Shown here: positions 1 to 10,690 of the stretch, in pieces
How positions within the stretch are numbered: the first letter of the stretch is position 1
Layout of the letters: each line of letters begins with the position of its first letter
Assembly: GCF_029958925.1 (NCBI RefSeq)
Contig: NZ_CP124616.1
Coordinates: 2,356,001 to 2,420,000, forward strand
Length of the DNA stretch: 64,000 nt
Source: Tropicibacter oceani
Lineage (GTDB): Bacteria > Pseudomonadota > Alphaproteobacteria > Rhodobacterales > Rhodobacteraceae
Direction: 5' to 3'
Position numbers and translations under genes: made by a program
The notes under the pieces: generated by a model
The model's database searches: none
What the model saw: the letters and a program-made list of their open reading frames with translations, nothing else
What the model was told of the DNA's origin: nothing

Positions 1-1
1 T

Positions 2-1357
2 GCCCGGGATTTGCAGCAGCGCGGGATCACGCGCGGCGACCGGGTTGGCGTTCTGCGCTCGCAAGGGGGCTGGTGCGCGGCGGCCCATATCGCGATCTGG
101 AAGCTGGGCGCGATTTCCATCCCGTTGTTCAAGCTGTTCCGCCATGACGCGCTGGCCGCGCGGGTCGGGGATGCAGGGGCGCGGGTGATCGTCACCGATG
201 ACGAAGGCGCGGCCATGGTTGCGGGGCTGGACGGGGTTCAGGCGCTGCTGCCCGAGGCGCTGACACTGTCGGACACGGCTGTCGAGCCTGTCGATTGCAC
301 CCCCGAGGACCCCGCCGTTCTGATCTATACCAGCGGCACCACCGGCAGCGCCAAGGGCGCGCTGCACGCGCATCGGGTGTTGACCGGGCATTTGCCTGGC
401 GTCGAGGTCAGCCATGATTTTCTGGGGCAAAAGGGCGACGTGCTTTGGACTCCGGCGGACTGGGCCTGGATTGGCGGGCTGTTCGATGTGCTGATGCCGG
501 GGCTTTGCCTTGGCGTGCCGGTTGTCGCCGCCCGCCTGCCGAAATTCACCGTCCCCGAATGCCTGCGCATCATCCGCGACGGCGGCGTGCGCAACGTGTT
601 TTTCCCGCCCACCGCGCTGCGGATGCTGCGGGCCGAAGACGCGCGGATCGACGGCCTGCGCAGCGTCGCCAGCGGCGGCGAGCCTTTGGGCGCCGAAATG
701 CTGGCCTGGGCGCGCGAGGCGCTTGGCGTCACGATCAACGAATTCTACGGCCAGACCGAATGCAACATGGTCGCCTCGTCCTGCGGCGCGCTGTTCCCGC
801 CGCGCCCGGGCTGCATCGGCAAAGCGGTTCCGGGCTTTGATCTGGCGGTGCTGGACGATCACGGCCAGCCGACCCATGGCGAAGGCGACATCGCGGTGCG
901 GCGCGGCGCGGCCTCGATGATGCTGGGCTATTGGAACCGCCCCGAACAGACCGCCGAAAAGTTCTGCGGCGACTGGATGCTGACCGGGGATCGCGGCATC
1001 TGGGACGGCGGCTATCTGCGCTTTGTCGGGCGCGAGGATGACGTGATCACCAGCGCCGGCTACCGCATCGGCCCCGCCGAGATCGAGGACTGCCTGCTGA
1101 CCCATCCTTGCGTCGCCACGGCGGGCGTGGTCGGCAAACCGGACGCGCTGCGCACCGAGGTGGTCAAGGCCTATGTGGTGCTGAAACCGGGCGCGCAAGC
1201 CAGCGCGCAGGACCTTCAGGCATGGGTCAAGGATCGTCTTGCAAGCTATTCCTATCCAAGGGAAATCGCCTTTGTCGAGGCCTTGCCGATGACGGTGACG
1301 GGCAAGGTGATCCGCAAGGCGCTGAAGGCGCGCGCCGCGGCCGAGGGCACGACATGA
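2..1357 (+). CDS. AMP-binding acyl-CoA synthetase (5' end outside window)
   Basis: ANL-superfamily acyl-CoA synthetase, which adenylates a carboxylate and then forms the CoA thioester. The reading frame is open to the window edge, so the N-terminus is missing; a TTG at 11 is in frame but unlikely to be the true start. Visible motifs are the P-loop YTSGTTGSAKGALH, the adenine-binding EFYGQTE, the TGDRG hinge region, and the C-terminal TGKVIRKALK that carries the catalytic lysine. The stop codon overlaps the next ATG (ATGA). Its place directly upstream of the methylcrotonyl-CoA carboxylase genes suggests it activates a short or branched acid of leucine breakdown. The substrate is inference; acetyl-, propionyl- or acetoacetyl-CoA synthetase activity is equally possible. 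Confidence 0.85.
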   Translation, partial: ARDLQQRGITRGDRVGVLRSQGGWCAAAHIAIWKLGAISIPLFKLFRHDALAARVGDAGARVIVTDDEGAAMVAGLDGVQALLPEALTLSDTAVEPVDCTPEDPAVLIYTSGTTGSAKGALHAHRVLTGHLPGVEVSHDFLGQKGDVLWTPADWAWIGGLFDVLMPGLCLGVPVVAARLPKFTVPECLRIIRDGGVRNVFFPPTALRMLRAEDARIDGLRSVASGGEPLGAEMLAWAREALGVTINEFYGQTECNMVASSCGALFPPRPGCIGKAVPGFDLAVLDDHGQPTHGEGDIAVRRGAASMMLGYWNRPEQTAEKFCGDWMLTGDRGIWDGGYLRFVGREDDVITSAGYRIGPAEIEDCLLTHPCVATAGVVGKPDALRTEVVKAYVVLKPGAQASAQDLQAWVKDRLASYSYPREIAFVEALPMTVTGKVIRKALKARAAAEGTT

Positions 1358-1932
1358 GGGGCCGGATCACAGCCGTTATCCTTGCGCTGGCCGCGCCTGT
1401 CGCCGCGCAGGAAGACTTGCCCGATTTCGCCACCTGCATGGACATGGAAATCGCCCGGTTCGAACGCGCCCTGCAACGCCACCGAGAAGGCCCCGAAGCG
1501 GACAGCTTCGAGATCGGTGATGTGCGCGGCGTCGAATACTGCGGCACCGTGGGGATTGTCCTGTGCGATCGCTCGGACGCGCCCTTGCCCTGCCAGCACG
1601 CGCTGGCGGGAAAGCAGGACGCCTTGTCGGATCAGGTGCGCGCCACGTTGCCTGAACCGCAAACCGTGGCCGGGCAGGGCGAAGCCCCGCTTTATGCCGC
1701 GCTGCACGCCATGGCGCAGGACCGCTCCGCCGGGCCCGATTGCGAGGGCGATACGCCTGTGATGGCGGCCTGGTGCCAGGCCCGCGAAGCCAACCACCGG
1801 TTGAAAAGCGCGGTCTCGGCCTGGCAGCTGGCCCGCTATCTGGACGCAGCGCCCGATGCCATCACCGCGGGCTGGGCGCGCGTGCCGCCCCCCACGCGCC
1901 CCAAGGCGCGGACAGAAAAGGACAAGGGATGA
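1354..1932 (+). CDS. secreted protein of unknown function
   Basis: Encodes 192 aa. The start is ATG 1354, overlapping the upstream stop by ATGA; longer in-frame starts would lie inside the synthetase gene. Residues 1-18 form a short signal peptide ending ...PVAAQ, so export is likely. The mature part holds several cysteines (the DFATCMD, EYCGT, VLCD, LPCQH, DCEGD and AAWCQ contexts), compatible with periplasmic disulfides. No family is recognised. It sits between two leucine-degradation genes and is probably cotranscribed with them, but nothing links it to that pathway mechanistically. Confidence 0.7.
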   Translation: MRGRITAVILALAAPVAAQEDLPDFATCMDMEIARFERALQRHREGPEADSFEIGDVRGVEYCGTVGIVLCDRSDAPLPCQHALAGKQDALSDQVRATLPEPQTVAGQGEAPLYAALHAMAQDRSAGPDCEGDTPVMAAWCQAREANHRLKSAVSAWQLARYLDAAPDAITAGWARVPPPTRPKARTEKDKG

Positions 1933-1960
1933 CCCCCGATCTCGCAAAAGGAGCCAGCAC

Positions 1961-3565
1961 ATGCGGCTGACATCGTCATATCTCGCCGGGTCGGAAACGG
2001 CCCGCAGCAACCGCGAGGCGCATCTTGAGGCGCTGCGCGAAATCGCCGAGGCGGCGGCACTGGCCGCCGAAGGCGGCGGGGCAAAGTCGCGCGAACGCCA
2101 CGTGGCGCGGGGCAAGATGCTGCCGCGCGAACGGGTGGCCAACCTGCTCGATCCCGGCGCGCCCTTCCTTGAAATCGGCGCGACGGCGGCGCATGGCCTG
2201 TATGACGGCGCGGCGCCGGCGGCGGGCATGATCGCCGGCATCGGCATGGTGATGGGCCGTCAGGTCATGGTCGTGTGCAACGACGCCACCGTGAAGGGCG
2301 GCACCTATTACCCGCTGTCGGTCAAGAAACACCTGCGCGCGCAGGAGATCGCCGAGGAAAACCATCTGCCCTGCATCTACCTGGTGGATTCGGGCGGCGC
2401 CAACCTGCCCAACCAGGATGAGGTGTTCCCCGACCGCGATCACTTTGGCCGCATCTTCTACAACCAGGCCAGGATGAGCGCCAAGGGCATTGCCCAGATC
2501 GCCGTGGTCATGGGGTCGTGTACCGCAGGCGGCGCCTATGTGCCCGCCATGTCCGATGTGTCGATCATCGTGCGCGAACAGGGTACGATCTTTCTGGCCG
2601 GGCCGCCGCTGGTCAAGGCCGCCACAGGCGAGGTCGTCACCGCCGAGGATCTGGGCGGCGGCGATGTCCACACCCGCCTGTCGGGCGTGGCCGACTACCT
2701 GGCCGAAGACGACGCCCATGCGCTGGCCCTGGCGCGGCAGGCGGTTCGCGGCCTTGGCGCGCCGCACCGCCCCGACCTGCCGATCATCGCCGCCGAAGAC
2801 CCGGCCTATGACCCCGAGGAAATCCTTGGCGTGGTCCCCGGCGATCTGCGCACCCCCTATGATATCCGCGAGGTCATCGCCCGCATCACCGACGGCTCGT
2901 GCTTTGACGAATTCAAGGCGCGCTTTGGTGAAACGCTGGTGACCGGCTTTGCCCATGTTGAGGGCATGCCCTGCGGCATCGTCGCCAACAACGGCGTGCT
3001 GTTTTCCGAGGCCGCCCAGAAGGGCGCGCATTTCGTTGAACTTTGCAGCCAGCGCCGCATCCCGCTGGTGTTCCTGCAAAACATCACCGGCTTCATGGTC
3101 GGCCGCAAATACGAAAACGAAGGCATCGCCCGCCACGGCGCCAAGATGGTCACCGCCGTGGCCAGCACCAATGTCCCCAAGATCACCCTGTTGGTCGGCG
3201 GCTCGTTTGGCGCGGGCAACTATGGCATGGCGGGCCGGGCCTATCAGCCGCGCTTCCTGTGGACCTGGCCCAACAGCCGCATTTCGGTGATGGGCGGCCC
3301 GCAGGCAGCCGGTGTTCTGGCCACCGTCAAACGCGACGCGATCGAACGCCAGGGCGGCACATGGTCCGCCGAGGAAGAGGCCGAATTCAAACGCCCCACC
3401 ATCGAGATGTTCGAACGCCAGTCGCACCCGCTTTATGCCAGCGCCCGGCTTTGGGACGATGGCATCATCGACCCGCGCAAGACCCGCGCCACGCTGGCCC
3501 TGTCGCTGCGCGCCGCGCTGAACGCCCCGATCGAGGAAACGCGCTTTGGCGTGTTCCGGATGTGA
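1961..3565 (+). CDS. mccB: methylcrotonyl-CoA carboxylase, carboxyltransferase (beta) subunit
   Basis: Encodes 534 aa, the usual length for this subunit. ATG 1961 was chosen because AAAAGGAG lies just upstream and the protein then begins [10 protein letters not shown]; longer in-frame starts run into the preceding gene. It carries the acyl-CoA carboxyltransferase fold: an N-terminal crotonase-like half with VDSGGANLP and [13 protein letters not shown], and a C-terminal half with [11 protein letters not shown] and [11 protein letters not shown], which bind the acyl-CoA and biotin carbonyl oxyanions. It transfers CO2 from biotin on MccA to 3-methylcrotonyl-CoA in leucine catabolism. mccA, HMG-CoA lyase and methylglutaconyl-CoA hydratase downstream support this acyl specificity over propionyl-CoA carboxylase. 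Confidence 0.95.
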   Translation: MRLTSSYLAGSETARSNREAHLEALREIAEAAALAAEGGGAKSRERHVARGKMLPRERVANLLDPGAPFLEIGATAAHGLYDGAAPAAGMIAGIGMVMGRQVMVVCNDATVKGGTYYPLSVKKHLRAQEIAEENHLPCIYLVDSGGANLPNQDEVFPDRDHFGRIFYNQARMSAKGIAQIAVVMGSCTAGGAYVPAMSDVSIIVREQGTIFLAGPPLVKAATGEVVTAEDLGGGDVHTRLSGVADYLAEDDAHALALARQAVRGLGAPHRPDLPIIAAEDPAYDPEEILGVVPGDLRTPYDIREVIARITDGSCFDEFKARFGETLVTGFAHVEGMPCGIVANNGVLFSEAAQKGAHFVELCSQRRIPLVFLQNITGFMVGRKYENEGIARHGAKMVTAVASTNVPKITLLVGGSFGAGNYGMAGRAYQPRFLWTWPNSRISVMGGPQAAGVLATVKRDAIERQGGTWSAEEEAEFKRPTIEMFERQSHPLYASARLWDDGIIDPRKTRATLALSLRAALNAPIEETRFGVFRM

Positions 3566-3590
3566 GGCGTGCATGGCGGGCGTCGGAATT

Positions 3591-3620
3591 GAGTATTTTT
3601 GCCAAGAAGAAGCAGGGGCG
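3591..3620 (+). repeat. copy of the GAGTATTT/AAGAAGCAGG intergenic element
   Basis: Contains GAGTATTTTTG followed by CCAAGAAGAAGCAGGGG. Near-identical or related copies occur at 6325 and 38165, with a variant at about 29651. A diverged inverted copy follows within 60 bp. Confidence 0.6.
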
Positions 3621-3639
3621 CCGCGCCTTTCGTTTCCAT

Positions 3640-3683
3640 TTGCACCAAATATCCCCGGGGGTCCGGGGGCAGGCAGCCCCCGG
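3640..3683 (-). repeat. inverted, diverged copy of the intergenic element
   Basis: Read on the minus strand this is a GC block followed by CCCCCGGGGATATTTGGTGC, matching the layout at 29631-29694 (GCTGCCCCC, then CCCCGGGATATTTTGGGC). With the plus-oriented copy at 3591 it fills most of the mccB-mccA gap. Confidence 0.45.
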
Positions 3684-3710
3684 CGGGCCAGCAGACAAGG
3701 AGTCTGACCC

Positions 3711-5648
3711 ATGTTTGACACGATCCTGATCGCCAATCGCGGCGAAATCGCCTGCCGGGTTATCGAAACCGCCCGCGCCATGGGGCTGCGCTGCGTTGCG
3801 GTCCATTCCACCGCCGATGCCGCGTCGAAACACGTTCAGATGGCGGATGAGGCCGTCTGCATCGGCGATCCGGCCCCGGCGGACAGCTATCTGCGCGGCG
3901 ATCGCATCATTGCGGCGGCCCTGGCCACCGGTGCGCAGGCGATCCATCCGGGCTATGGCTTTTTGTCGGAAAACCCTGGTTTCGTCGATCAGGTGACGGC
4001 GGCGGGGCTGGTGTTCATTGGCCCTTCGGCGGATGCGATCCGCAAGATGGGCCTCAAGGATGCCGCCAAGGCGCTGATGGAGCAGGCCGGCGTGCCGGTG
4101 GTGCCGGGCTATCACGGCGCCGATCAGGACCCCGGGCATCTTGAGCTTGAGGCCTCAAAGATCGGTTATCCCGTGCTGATCAAGGCCGTGGCGGGTGGCG
4201 GCGGCAAGGGCATGCGCTTGGTCGAACGCCCCGAGGGTTTCGTCGATGGGTTGGAGCGCGCCAAGGCCGAGGCGCGCACATCCTTTGGCAATGACGCCGT
4301 GTTGATCGAGAAATACGTCACCCAGCCGCGTCATATCGAGGTGCAGGTTTTTGGTGATGGAACCCGCGCGGTGCATCTGTTCGAACGCGATTGTTCGCTG
4401 CAGCGCCGTCACCAGAAGGTCATCGAAGAGGCCCCCGCGCCGGGCATGACCGAAGACATGCGCGCCGCCATGGGCGCCGCCGCCGTGCGCGCTGCCGAGG
4501 CGATCGGCTACAAGGGCGCGGGGACGGTCGAATTCATTGTCGACGGATCAAACGGGCTGCGCGCCGATGGGTTCTGGTTCATGGAGATGAACACCCGCCT
4601 GCAGGTGGAACACCCGGTGACCGAGGCGATCACCGGTGTCGATCTGGTGGAATGGCAGATCCGGGTGGCGGCGGGCGAATCCTTGCCCTGCGCGCAAGAG
4701 GATCTGAGCATCACCGGCCATGCCTTTGAGGCGCGGCTATATGCCGAGGATGTCCCGGCGGGCTTTCTGCCCGCCACCGGGCGGCTGGCGCATCTGGGCT
4801 TTCCTGCGGACGTGCGGGCCGACAGCGGTGTCCGTTCGGGCGACAGCATCAGCCCGTTTTACGATCCGATGATCGCCAAGCTGATCGTGCATGGCCCGAC
4901 GCGGGCGGTTGCCTTGCAGAAACTGGCGCGCGGGCTGGCGGGCACGCAGGTGGCCGGAACCGTGACCAACCTTGCCTTTCTGGGGGCCTTGGCGGGGCAC
5001 AAGGGGTTTGCCGCAGGTGAGGTCGATACCGGGTTGATCGGGCGTGATCTTGCGGGGTTGACAGAGGCGCCTGTGGTGACGTCTGCGGTCTTGGCGCAGG
5101 CGGCCTTGTGGGCTGCGGGGCTTGAGACCCCGGGCGCATGGGATCGCGGGTTCACCCTGTGGCAGCCTTTGGAGCGGACGGTTGTGTTGCACCGGGGCGA
5201 GGATATGCCGTGTGTGCTGCGTATCATGGGTCCCGGACGGGCCGAGATTGCCGTGCCGGGGGCCGTTGTTCAGGCTGTCCATCGCGGCGGGCGCTGGTGG
5301 TTCGATGACCAGCCGGCGGCGCAGGCGCATTGTGCCGGGGGGCGGGTGACGGTCTTTGCCAGCTATGGCATCGGTTTTGATGTTGTTGACCCCTTGGAGC
5401 GCGCCGCCGAGGCGGCGGGCGGTGACGGGCTGACCCTTGCGCCGATGCCGGGGCGGGTGGTGTCGGTTCATGTCCATGCGGGGCAGGTGGTGCAGGCGGG
5501 GGATCGTCTGGCGGTGCTTGAGGCAATGAAGATGGAGCATACGCTGGTGGCTGGGCTGGATGGCACCGTGGCCGAGGTTCTGGTGAAAGACGGTGATCAG
5601 GTCGAGGCGGGCGCGCCGCTGATCCGGCTTGAGGAGGAAGAGGCATGA
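3711..5648 (+). CDS. mccA: methylcrotonyl-CoA carboxylase, biotin carboxylase/BCCP (alpha) subunit
   Basis: Encodes 645 aa. AAGGAG lies about 8 nt upstream of ATG 3711. The domain order is biotin carboxylase N-domain (FDTILIANRGEIACR), ATP-grasp with AVAGGGGKGMR near residues 160-170 and EMNTRLQVEHPVTE, biotin carboxylase C-domain, a linker, and a C-terminal biotinyl domain with EAMKMEHT. Lys607 is the expected biotinylation site. It carboxylates biotin with ATP and bicarbonate for MccB. The BirA encoded at 29697 is the likely modifying ligase. The stop overlaps the next ATG by four bases. Confidence 0.95.
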   Translation: MFDTILIANRGEIACRVIETARAMGLRCVAVHSTADAASKHVQMADEAVCIGDPAPADSYLRGDRIIAAALATGAQAIHPGYGFLSENPGFVDQVTAAGLVFIGPSADAIRKMGLKDAAKALMEQAGVPVVPGYHGADQDPGHLELEASKIGYPVLIKAVAGGGGKGMRLVERPEGFVDGLERAKAEARTSFGNDAVLIEKYVTQPRHIEVQVFGDGTRAVHLFERDCSLQRRHQKVIEEAPAPGMTEDMRAAMGAAAVRAAEAIGYKGAGTVEFIVDGSNGLRADGFWFMEMNTRLQVEHPVTEAITGVDLVEWQIRVAAGESLPCAQEDLSITGHAFEARLYAEDVPAGFLPATGRLAHLGFPADVRADSGVRSGDSISPFYDPMIAKLIVHGPTRAVALQKLARGLAGTQVAGTVTNLAFLGALAGHKGFAAGEVDTGLIGRDLAGLTEAPVVTSAVLAQAALWAAGLETPGAWDRGFTLWQPLERTVVLHRGEDMPCVLRIMGPGRAEIAVPGAVVQAVHRGGRWWFDDQPAAQAHCAGGRVTVFASYGIGFDVVDPLERAAEAAGGDGLTLAPMPGRVVSVHVHAGQVVQAGDRLAVLEAMKMEHTLVAGLDGTVAEVLVKDGDQVEAGAPLIRLEEEEA

Positions 5649-6322
5649 TCAGACTGCATCACGTGCAATACGGGCGGTCGTTCCGGGTGCTTTGGCTGCT
5701 GGAGGAAATCGGGGTCGACCGGTTTGGCGGGCTCGAGATTGTCGAGCACCGCATTGGCAGCAAGGAAATGCGAGAGGGGGATCTGCCGCGATTGTCGCCC
5801 GCCGTGCGCATCCCGGCGATCGAGATGGACGGGCTGGAGATGGCCGAAAGCGGCGCGATCGTGGAATACCTGACCGAAAGCCATGCGCCGGAGCTGGGCC
5901 GCGCGCCGGGGGATGCGGAGCGGCCCGCCTATCTGCAATGGATCCACTTTTCCGAAACCCAGGCCAGCCTGATCGAGACGCTGAACCTGATGCATCTGTT
6001 CCTGCGCCCGCCCGCAAAGCCGGACCCGGTGCTGTGCAAGCTGATGGCGGCGCGGCTGAAGGGGACCCTGGCGGGGATGGAGGCGCGGTTGCAGGGCGAG
6101 TGGTTGTTGCCGTCGGGCTTTTCCTCGGCAGATATCATGATGGGATTCAACCTGTTCGCCGCGCCTTACTATGTGAAGATGGACGATTTTCCGCGTCTTC
6201 GGGCCTATAAAGACCGGATCGAGGCGCGCCCGGCCTATCAGCGTGCAGTCGAGCGCGAGGGGCCGCAGCGGTTTTATGCGCAGGAGTTCTATCCGGTGCC
6301 GGACGCCCGGGATCAGGGTTGA
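5645..6322 (+). CDS. glutathione S-transferase family protein
   Basis: Encodes 225 aa. It starts at ATG 5645, overlapping mccA by ATGA. The N-terminal thioredoxin-like half has HHVQYGRSFRVLWLLEE and the glutathione-site motif ESGAIVEYL (about residues 62-70). The C-terminal half is helical, as usual for the family. It lies between carboxylase and HMG-CoA lyase genes, and translational coupling suggests cotranscription. Its role in leucine catabolism is not established; detoxification of reactive enoyl-CoA or acyl intermediates is only a guess. Confidence 0.85.
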   Translation: MIRLHHVQYGRSFRVLWLLEEIGVDRFGGLEIVEHRIGSKEMREGDLPRLSPAVRIPAIEMDGLEMAESGAIVEYLTESHAPELGRAPGDAERPAYLQWIHFSETQASLIETLNLMHLFLRPPAKPDPVLCKLMAARLKGTLAGMEARLQGEWLLPSGFSSADIMMGFNLFAAPYYVKMDDFPRLRAYKDRIEARPAYQRAVEREGPQRFYAQEFYPVPDARDQG

Positions 6323-6324
6323 AA

Positions 6325-6353
6325 TGAGTATTTGGACCAAGAAGAAGCAGGGG
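6325..6353 (+). repeat. copy of the intergenic element supplying the HMG-CoA lyase leader
   Basis: Contains GAGTATTTGG and CCAAGAAGAAGCAGGGGG. The element ends 5 nt before ATG 6359, so its AAGCAGGGGG end is the only purine-rich ribosome-binding candidate for the downstream gene. Confidence 0.6.
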
Positions 6354-6358
6354 GCGTG

Positions 6359-7231
6359 ATGGCGCAGCGGGTCGAGATTTTCGAGGTGGGACCGCGGGAC
6401 GGGCTTCAGAACGAAGCGCGGCAGATCCCGACGGCGGACAAGATCGCGCTGGTCGATTGTTTGAGCCTTGCGGGGTTTGCGCGGATCGAATGCGCCAGTT
6501 TCGTCAGCCCCAAGTGGGTGCCGCAGATGGCCGATAGCGGCGCGGTTCTGGAGGGGATCAACCGCGCGCCGGGGGTGTCCTATGCGGCGCTGACGCCGAA
6601 CATGACGGGGCTTGAACGGGCGATTGCCGCCAAGGCCGACGAGGTGGCGATCTTTGGGTCAGCCTCGGAGGGGTTTTCCAAGGCCAATATCAACGCGAGT
6701 ATTGCCGAAAGCCTTGAGCGCTTTCGCCCGGTGGCAGACGCTGCGAAGGCTGTGGGATTGCCGGTGCGCGGCTATGTGTCTTGCGTGGTGGAATGCCCCT
6801 ATGACGGGGTTGTGGCGCCGGGGGATGTGGCCCGGGTGGTGGCGGCCCTGCGCGACATGGGATGCTACGAAGTCTCGCTTGGCGACACCATCGGGCGGGG
6901 GCGCCCCGAGGCGGTCGATGCCATGCTGGCGGCGGTCTTGCAGGAGCTGCCCGCCGCGCAGCTGGCGGGGCATTTCCATGACACCGGCGGGCGGGCCTTG
7001 GAGAATATCGAGGTGTCGCTGGCGCGGGGCCTTCGGGTGTTCGATGCTGCCGTTGGTGGCCTTGGCGGCTGTCCTTATGCGCCGGGGGCGGCCGGAAACG
7101 TGGCGACCGAAGCGGTGCATGACCGGCTGGTTGCCCTTGGCTATGACACGGGGCTGGACCGCGCGGTTCTGGACAAGGCCGCGGGCATGGCGCGGGCGAT
7201 GCGTGGACAACAGGAGGGCCGGGATGGCTGA
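6359..7231 (+). CDS. mvaB: hydroxymethylglutaryl-CoA lyase
   Basis: Encodes 290 aa and cleaves HMG-CoA to acetyl-CoA and acetoacetate, the last step of leucine breakdown. ATG 6359 (MAQRVEIFEVGPRDG) is chosen over an in-frame upstream start at 6332, which lies inside the repeat element. The TIM-barrel HMGL-like domain shows the GPRDGLQNE metal/substrate motif at the N-terminus, HFHDTGG with metal-binding histidines, and the family signature GLGGCPYAPGAAGN with catalytic Cys238. The length matches bacterial lyases. The 3' end overlaps the next gene by 8 bp. Confidence 0.94.
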   Translation: MAQRVEIFEVGPRDGLQNEARQIPTADKIALVDCLSLAGFARIECASFVSPKWVPQMADSGAVLEGINRAPGVSYAALTPNMTGLERAIAAKADEVAIFGSASEGFSKANINASIAESLERFRPVADAAKAVGLPVRGYVSCVVECPYDGVVAPGDVARVVAALRDMGCYEVSLGDTIGRGRPEAVDAMLAAVLQELPAAQLAGHFHDTGGRALENIEVSLARGLRVFDAAVGGLGGCPYAPGAAGNVATEAVHDRLVALGYDTGLDRAVLDKAAGMARAMRGQQEGRDG

Positions 7232-8006
7232 TCTGATCGAGGTGACGCGCGACGGGCGCGGAGTGGCGACCATCTGGCTGGCGCGCGAGGACAAGCACAA
7301 CGCGCTGTCCGCGCAGATGATGCAGGAGCTGGAAGCCGAGGCGAAAGCGCTGGCGCAGGAAGACGGCGTGCGGGTGGTCGTGTTGGCCGCAAAGGGCAAG
7401 ACGTTCTGCGCGGGCGGCGATCTGGCCTGGATGCGCGCGCAGTTCGATATGGATGCCGCCACGCGCCGCACCGAATCGGCGCGCATCGCCACGGCGCTTG
7501 GGGCGCTGTACGATCTGCCGCAGCCTTTGATCGGGCGGCTGCAGGGCAATGCCTTTGGCGGCGGTGTCGGGTTTGCGTCGGTCTGTGATGTGACGATCGG
7601 GGTGGAGAGCCTGAAAATGGCGCTGACCGAGGTCAAGCTGGGGCTGATCCCGGCCAACATCGGCCCTTACGTTTTGGCCCGGATGGGGGCGAAGAACGCG
7701 CGAGAAGTCTTTATGAATGCCAAGGTTTTTGGCGCAGATGAGGCGGTGCGCCTGGGTCTTCTAAGCCGCGCCGTGCCGTTTGAGGATCTGGACGCGGCGG
7801 TCGAGGCGGAAATCGCGCCCTATCTGAGTTGCGCCCCCGGCGCCGTGCGCGATGCCAAGCGGCTGATCCGCGATCTGGCGGGCGGCGTGACGCAGGCGCA
7901 GGTCGACCTGGCCATCGACGCATTGGCCGCGCGCTGGGAAACCGACGAGGCGCGCGAGGGGATCGGCGCCTTTCTGGACAAACGGCCCGCCCCTTGGGCA
8001 CAGTGA
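7224..8006 (+). CDS. liuC: enoyl-CoA hydratase family, probable methylglutaconyl-CoA hydratase
   Basis: Encodes 260 aa. ATG 7224 (MADLIEVTRDG) has GGAGGG just upstream; the longer open frame runs into the lyase gene. The crotonase fold shows FCAGGDLAWM (first oxyanion-hole loop) and GNAFGGGVGFAS (second). Gene neighbours cover the steps on either side (carboxylase and HMG-CoA lyase), so hydration of 3-methylglutaconyl-CoA to HMG-CoA is the best assignment. Crotonase specificity cannot be read from these motifs alone. It is probably the last gene of the liu operon. Confidence 0.88.
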   Translation: MADLIEVTRDGRGVATIWLAREDKHNALSAQMMQELEAEAKALAQEDGVRVVVLAAKGKTFCAGGDLAWMRAQFDMDAATRRTESARIATALGALYDLPQPLIGRLQGNAFGGGVGFASVCDVTIGVESLKMALTEVKLGLIPANIGPYVLARMGAKNAREVFMNAKVFGADEAVRLGLLSRAVPFEDLDAAVEAEIAPYLSCAPGAVRDAKRLIRDLAGGVTQAQVDLAIDALAARWETDEAREGIGAFLDKRPAPWAQ

Positions 8007-8055
8007 CCGCCAGCAGACCGGATGGCGTCTGCGCGCCCCTTGAAAGGAGCCGGCC

Positions 8056-8595
8056 ATGAAGGTCCCGCTATTGGCCGCCTGCCTTTTGCTGATCGCCCTG
8101 GCCCAGGGCGCCATGGCGCAGGACATCCGGTTGCAGCGCAGGGCCTGCCAGACCCTCGAGGCCGTGGATTGGCGGGTGGATCCGGTGGCGATGTATTCCA
8201 TCGCCCTGGGCTGTGTGCGCAAGGGCCGCTTTGACGATGCCATCGGCTATATGACCATCGGCGGGGCGCAGATGCATTTCGACGCCCAAAGGGTGCTTGA
8301 TCCCAGTGCGGGGGCGGTGAATGGCGCGTTGAACCATGCGTTTTACGTGGCATTGTCGAAAAAGCAGCGGACAATCCTTGGACAGGCCTTTGAGCGCGCC
8401 CAGCAGGGCGGGCTGTTCGAAGCGCGGCTTTGCGCGCTGCTGAACGGGGTCAAGGCACCGCTGCACGATCCGGGCTACATGATCCGCCACGGGCTGTGGC
8501 AGTTCACCCAGCCGCAGGCCAAGCCGCTGAAACCGGATTTTCGCGCCAAGGCGGCCTGGCGCAAGACAAGGCGCAGCTTCATGCAGTGCACATGA
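8056..8595 (+). CDS. secreted protein of unknown function
   Basis: Encodes 179 aa with AAAGGAG before ATG 8056. A classical signal peptide (MKVPLLAACLLLIALAQG, cleavage probably after AMA, residues 19-21) indicates export. The mature protein has four or five cysteines and a basic C-terminus (AAWRKTRRSFMQCT). No known domain is recognised. The 49-bp gap to liuC and 7-bp gap to the next gene allow cotranscription with either. Confidence 0.65.
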   Translation: MKVPLLAACLLLIALAQGAMAQDIRLQRRACQTLEAVDWRVDPVAMYSIALGCVRKGRFDDAIGYMTIGGAQMHFDAQRVLDPSAGAVNGALNHAFYVALSKKQRTILGQAFERAQQGGLFEARLCALLNGVKAPLHDPGYMIRHGLWQFTQPQAKPLKPDFRAKAAWRKTRRSFMQCT

Positions 8596-8602
8596 GGTCG
8601 CC

Positions 8603-8986
8603 ATGCTGATCCAGATCGCCCATCTGTATGCAACGGCCTGCCTGACGGTCGTGTTCTTTCAGGTCGCGCTGATCGGCGGGGCGCCCCTGGGGGCCTATAC
8701 CCAGGGCGGCCAACACAAGGGCCGTCTGCCACCGCGCAACCGCGTCATCGCGGCGCTGTCGATTCCGGTCCTGCTGGCGCAGGCGCTGGCGATCCTGTCG
8801 GCGGCGGGCTTTCCGGGGCTGGGCTGGCCCAGGTGTACGGGCTGGGCGGCGCTGGCCATGGCGCTGGTCACCATGCTGCTGAACCAGATCACGCCATCGC
8901 GGCGCGAACGCGCGCTTTGGGGGCCGATCACCATCGTGATGGCGGCGCTGGCAGGCTATGTCATGGTGGTTTCCCGGGGCGCATAA
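8603..8986 (+). CDS. small integral membrane protein of unknown function
   Basis: Encodes 127 aa with about four predicted hydrophobic helices (roughly residues 5-27, 46-68, 78-95 and 105-123) and short charged loops. It starts 7 bp after the previous gene, so the two are probably cotranscribed. There are no catalytic motifs or obvious family. Confidence 0.6.
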   Translation: MLIQIAHLYATACLTVVFFQVALIGGAPLGAYTQGGQHKGRLPPRNRVIAALSIPVLLAQALAILSAAGFPGLGWPRCTGWAALAMALVTMLLNQITPSRRERALWGPITIVMAALAGYVMVVSRGA

Positions 8987-9078
8987 CCCTGCGCGCCGCG
9001 ACCCTTGGGCGCGGGTTTTCCGGCACGCAGATCGCCGCTGGACAGTATCCGTTTGTATGCAAAGGGAAAAACGCGCAA

Positions 9079-9092
9079 ATATTCGCGAATAT
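9079..9092. promoter_or_regulatory. 14-bp perfect palindrome upstream of nuoA
   Basis: ATATTCGCGAATAT lies about 120 bp before nuoA, in an AT-rich island inside the 224-bp spacer (8987-9210). Its position fits an operator of the nuo operon, but no regulator is recognised from the sequence. Confidence 0.35.
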
Positions 9093-9130
9093 GCATTTAT
9101 TATCAGGCCATTGAAACTGCCGCAGCCTTG

Positions 9131-9159
9131 TTGACCCCGCAGGCGGGTAGGGATAAGTC
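9131..9159 (+). promoter_or_regulatory. possible nuo operon promoter
   Basis: TTGACC at 9131 and TAAGTC at 9154 are separated by 17 bp. The -35 box is good and the -10 box poor. The rest of the spacer 8987-9210 shows no gene. Confidence 0.25.
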
Positions 9160-9210
9160 AGGCCTGAACAGCCGCGTGCGCGCCGCGCGCCAACCTGAAG
9201 GAGCCGCCTC

Positions 9211-10686
<1,476 letters not shown>

Positions 10687-10690
<4 letters not shown>

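Noticed and set aside
8987-9040. possible terminator after the 127-aa membrane protein
   Set aside because: CCGCGACCC/GGGCGCGG pairing leaves a 2-nt loop, so it is not a stable simple hairpin.
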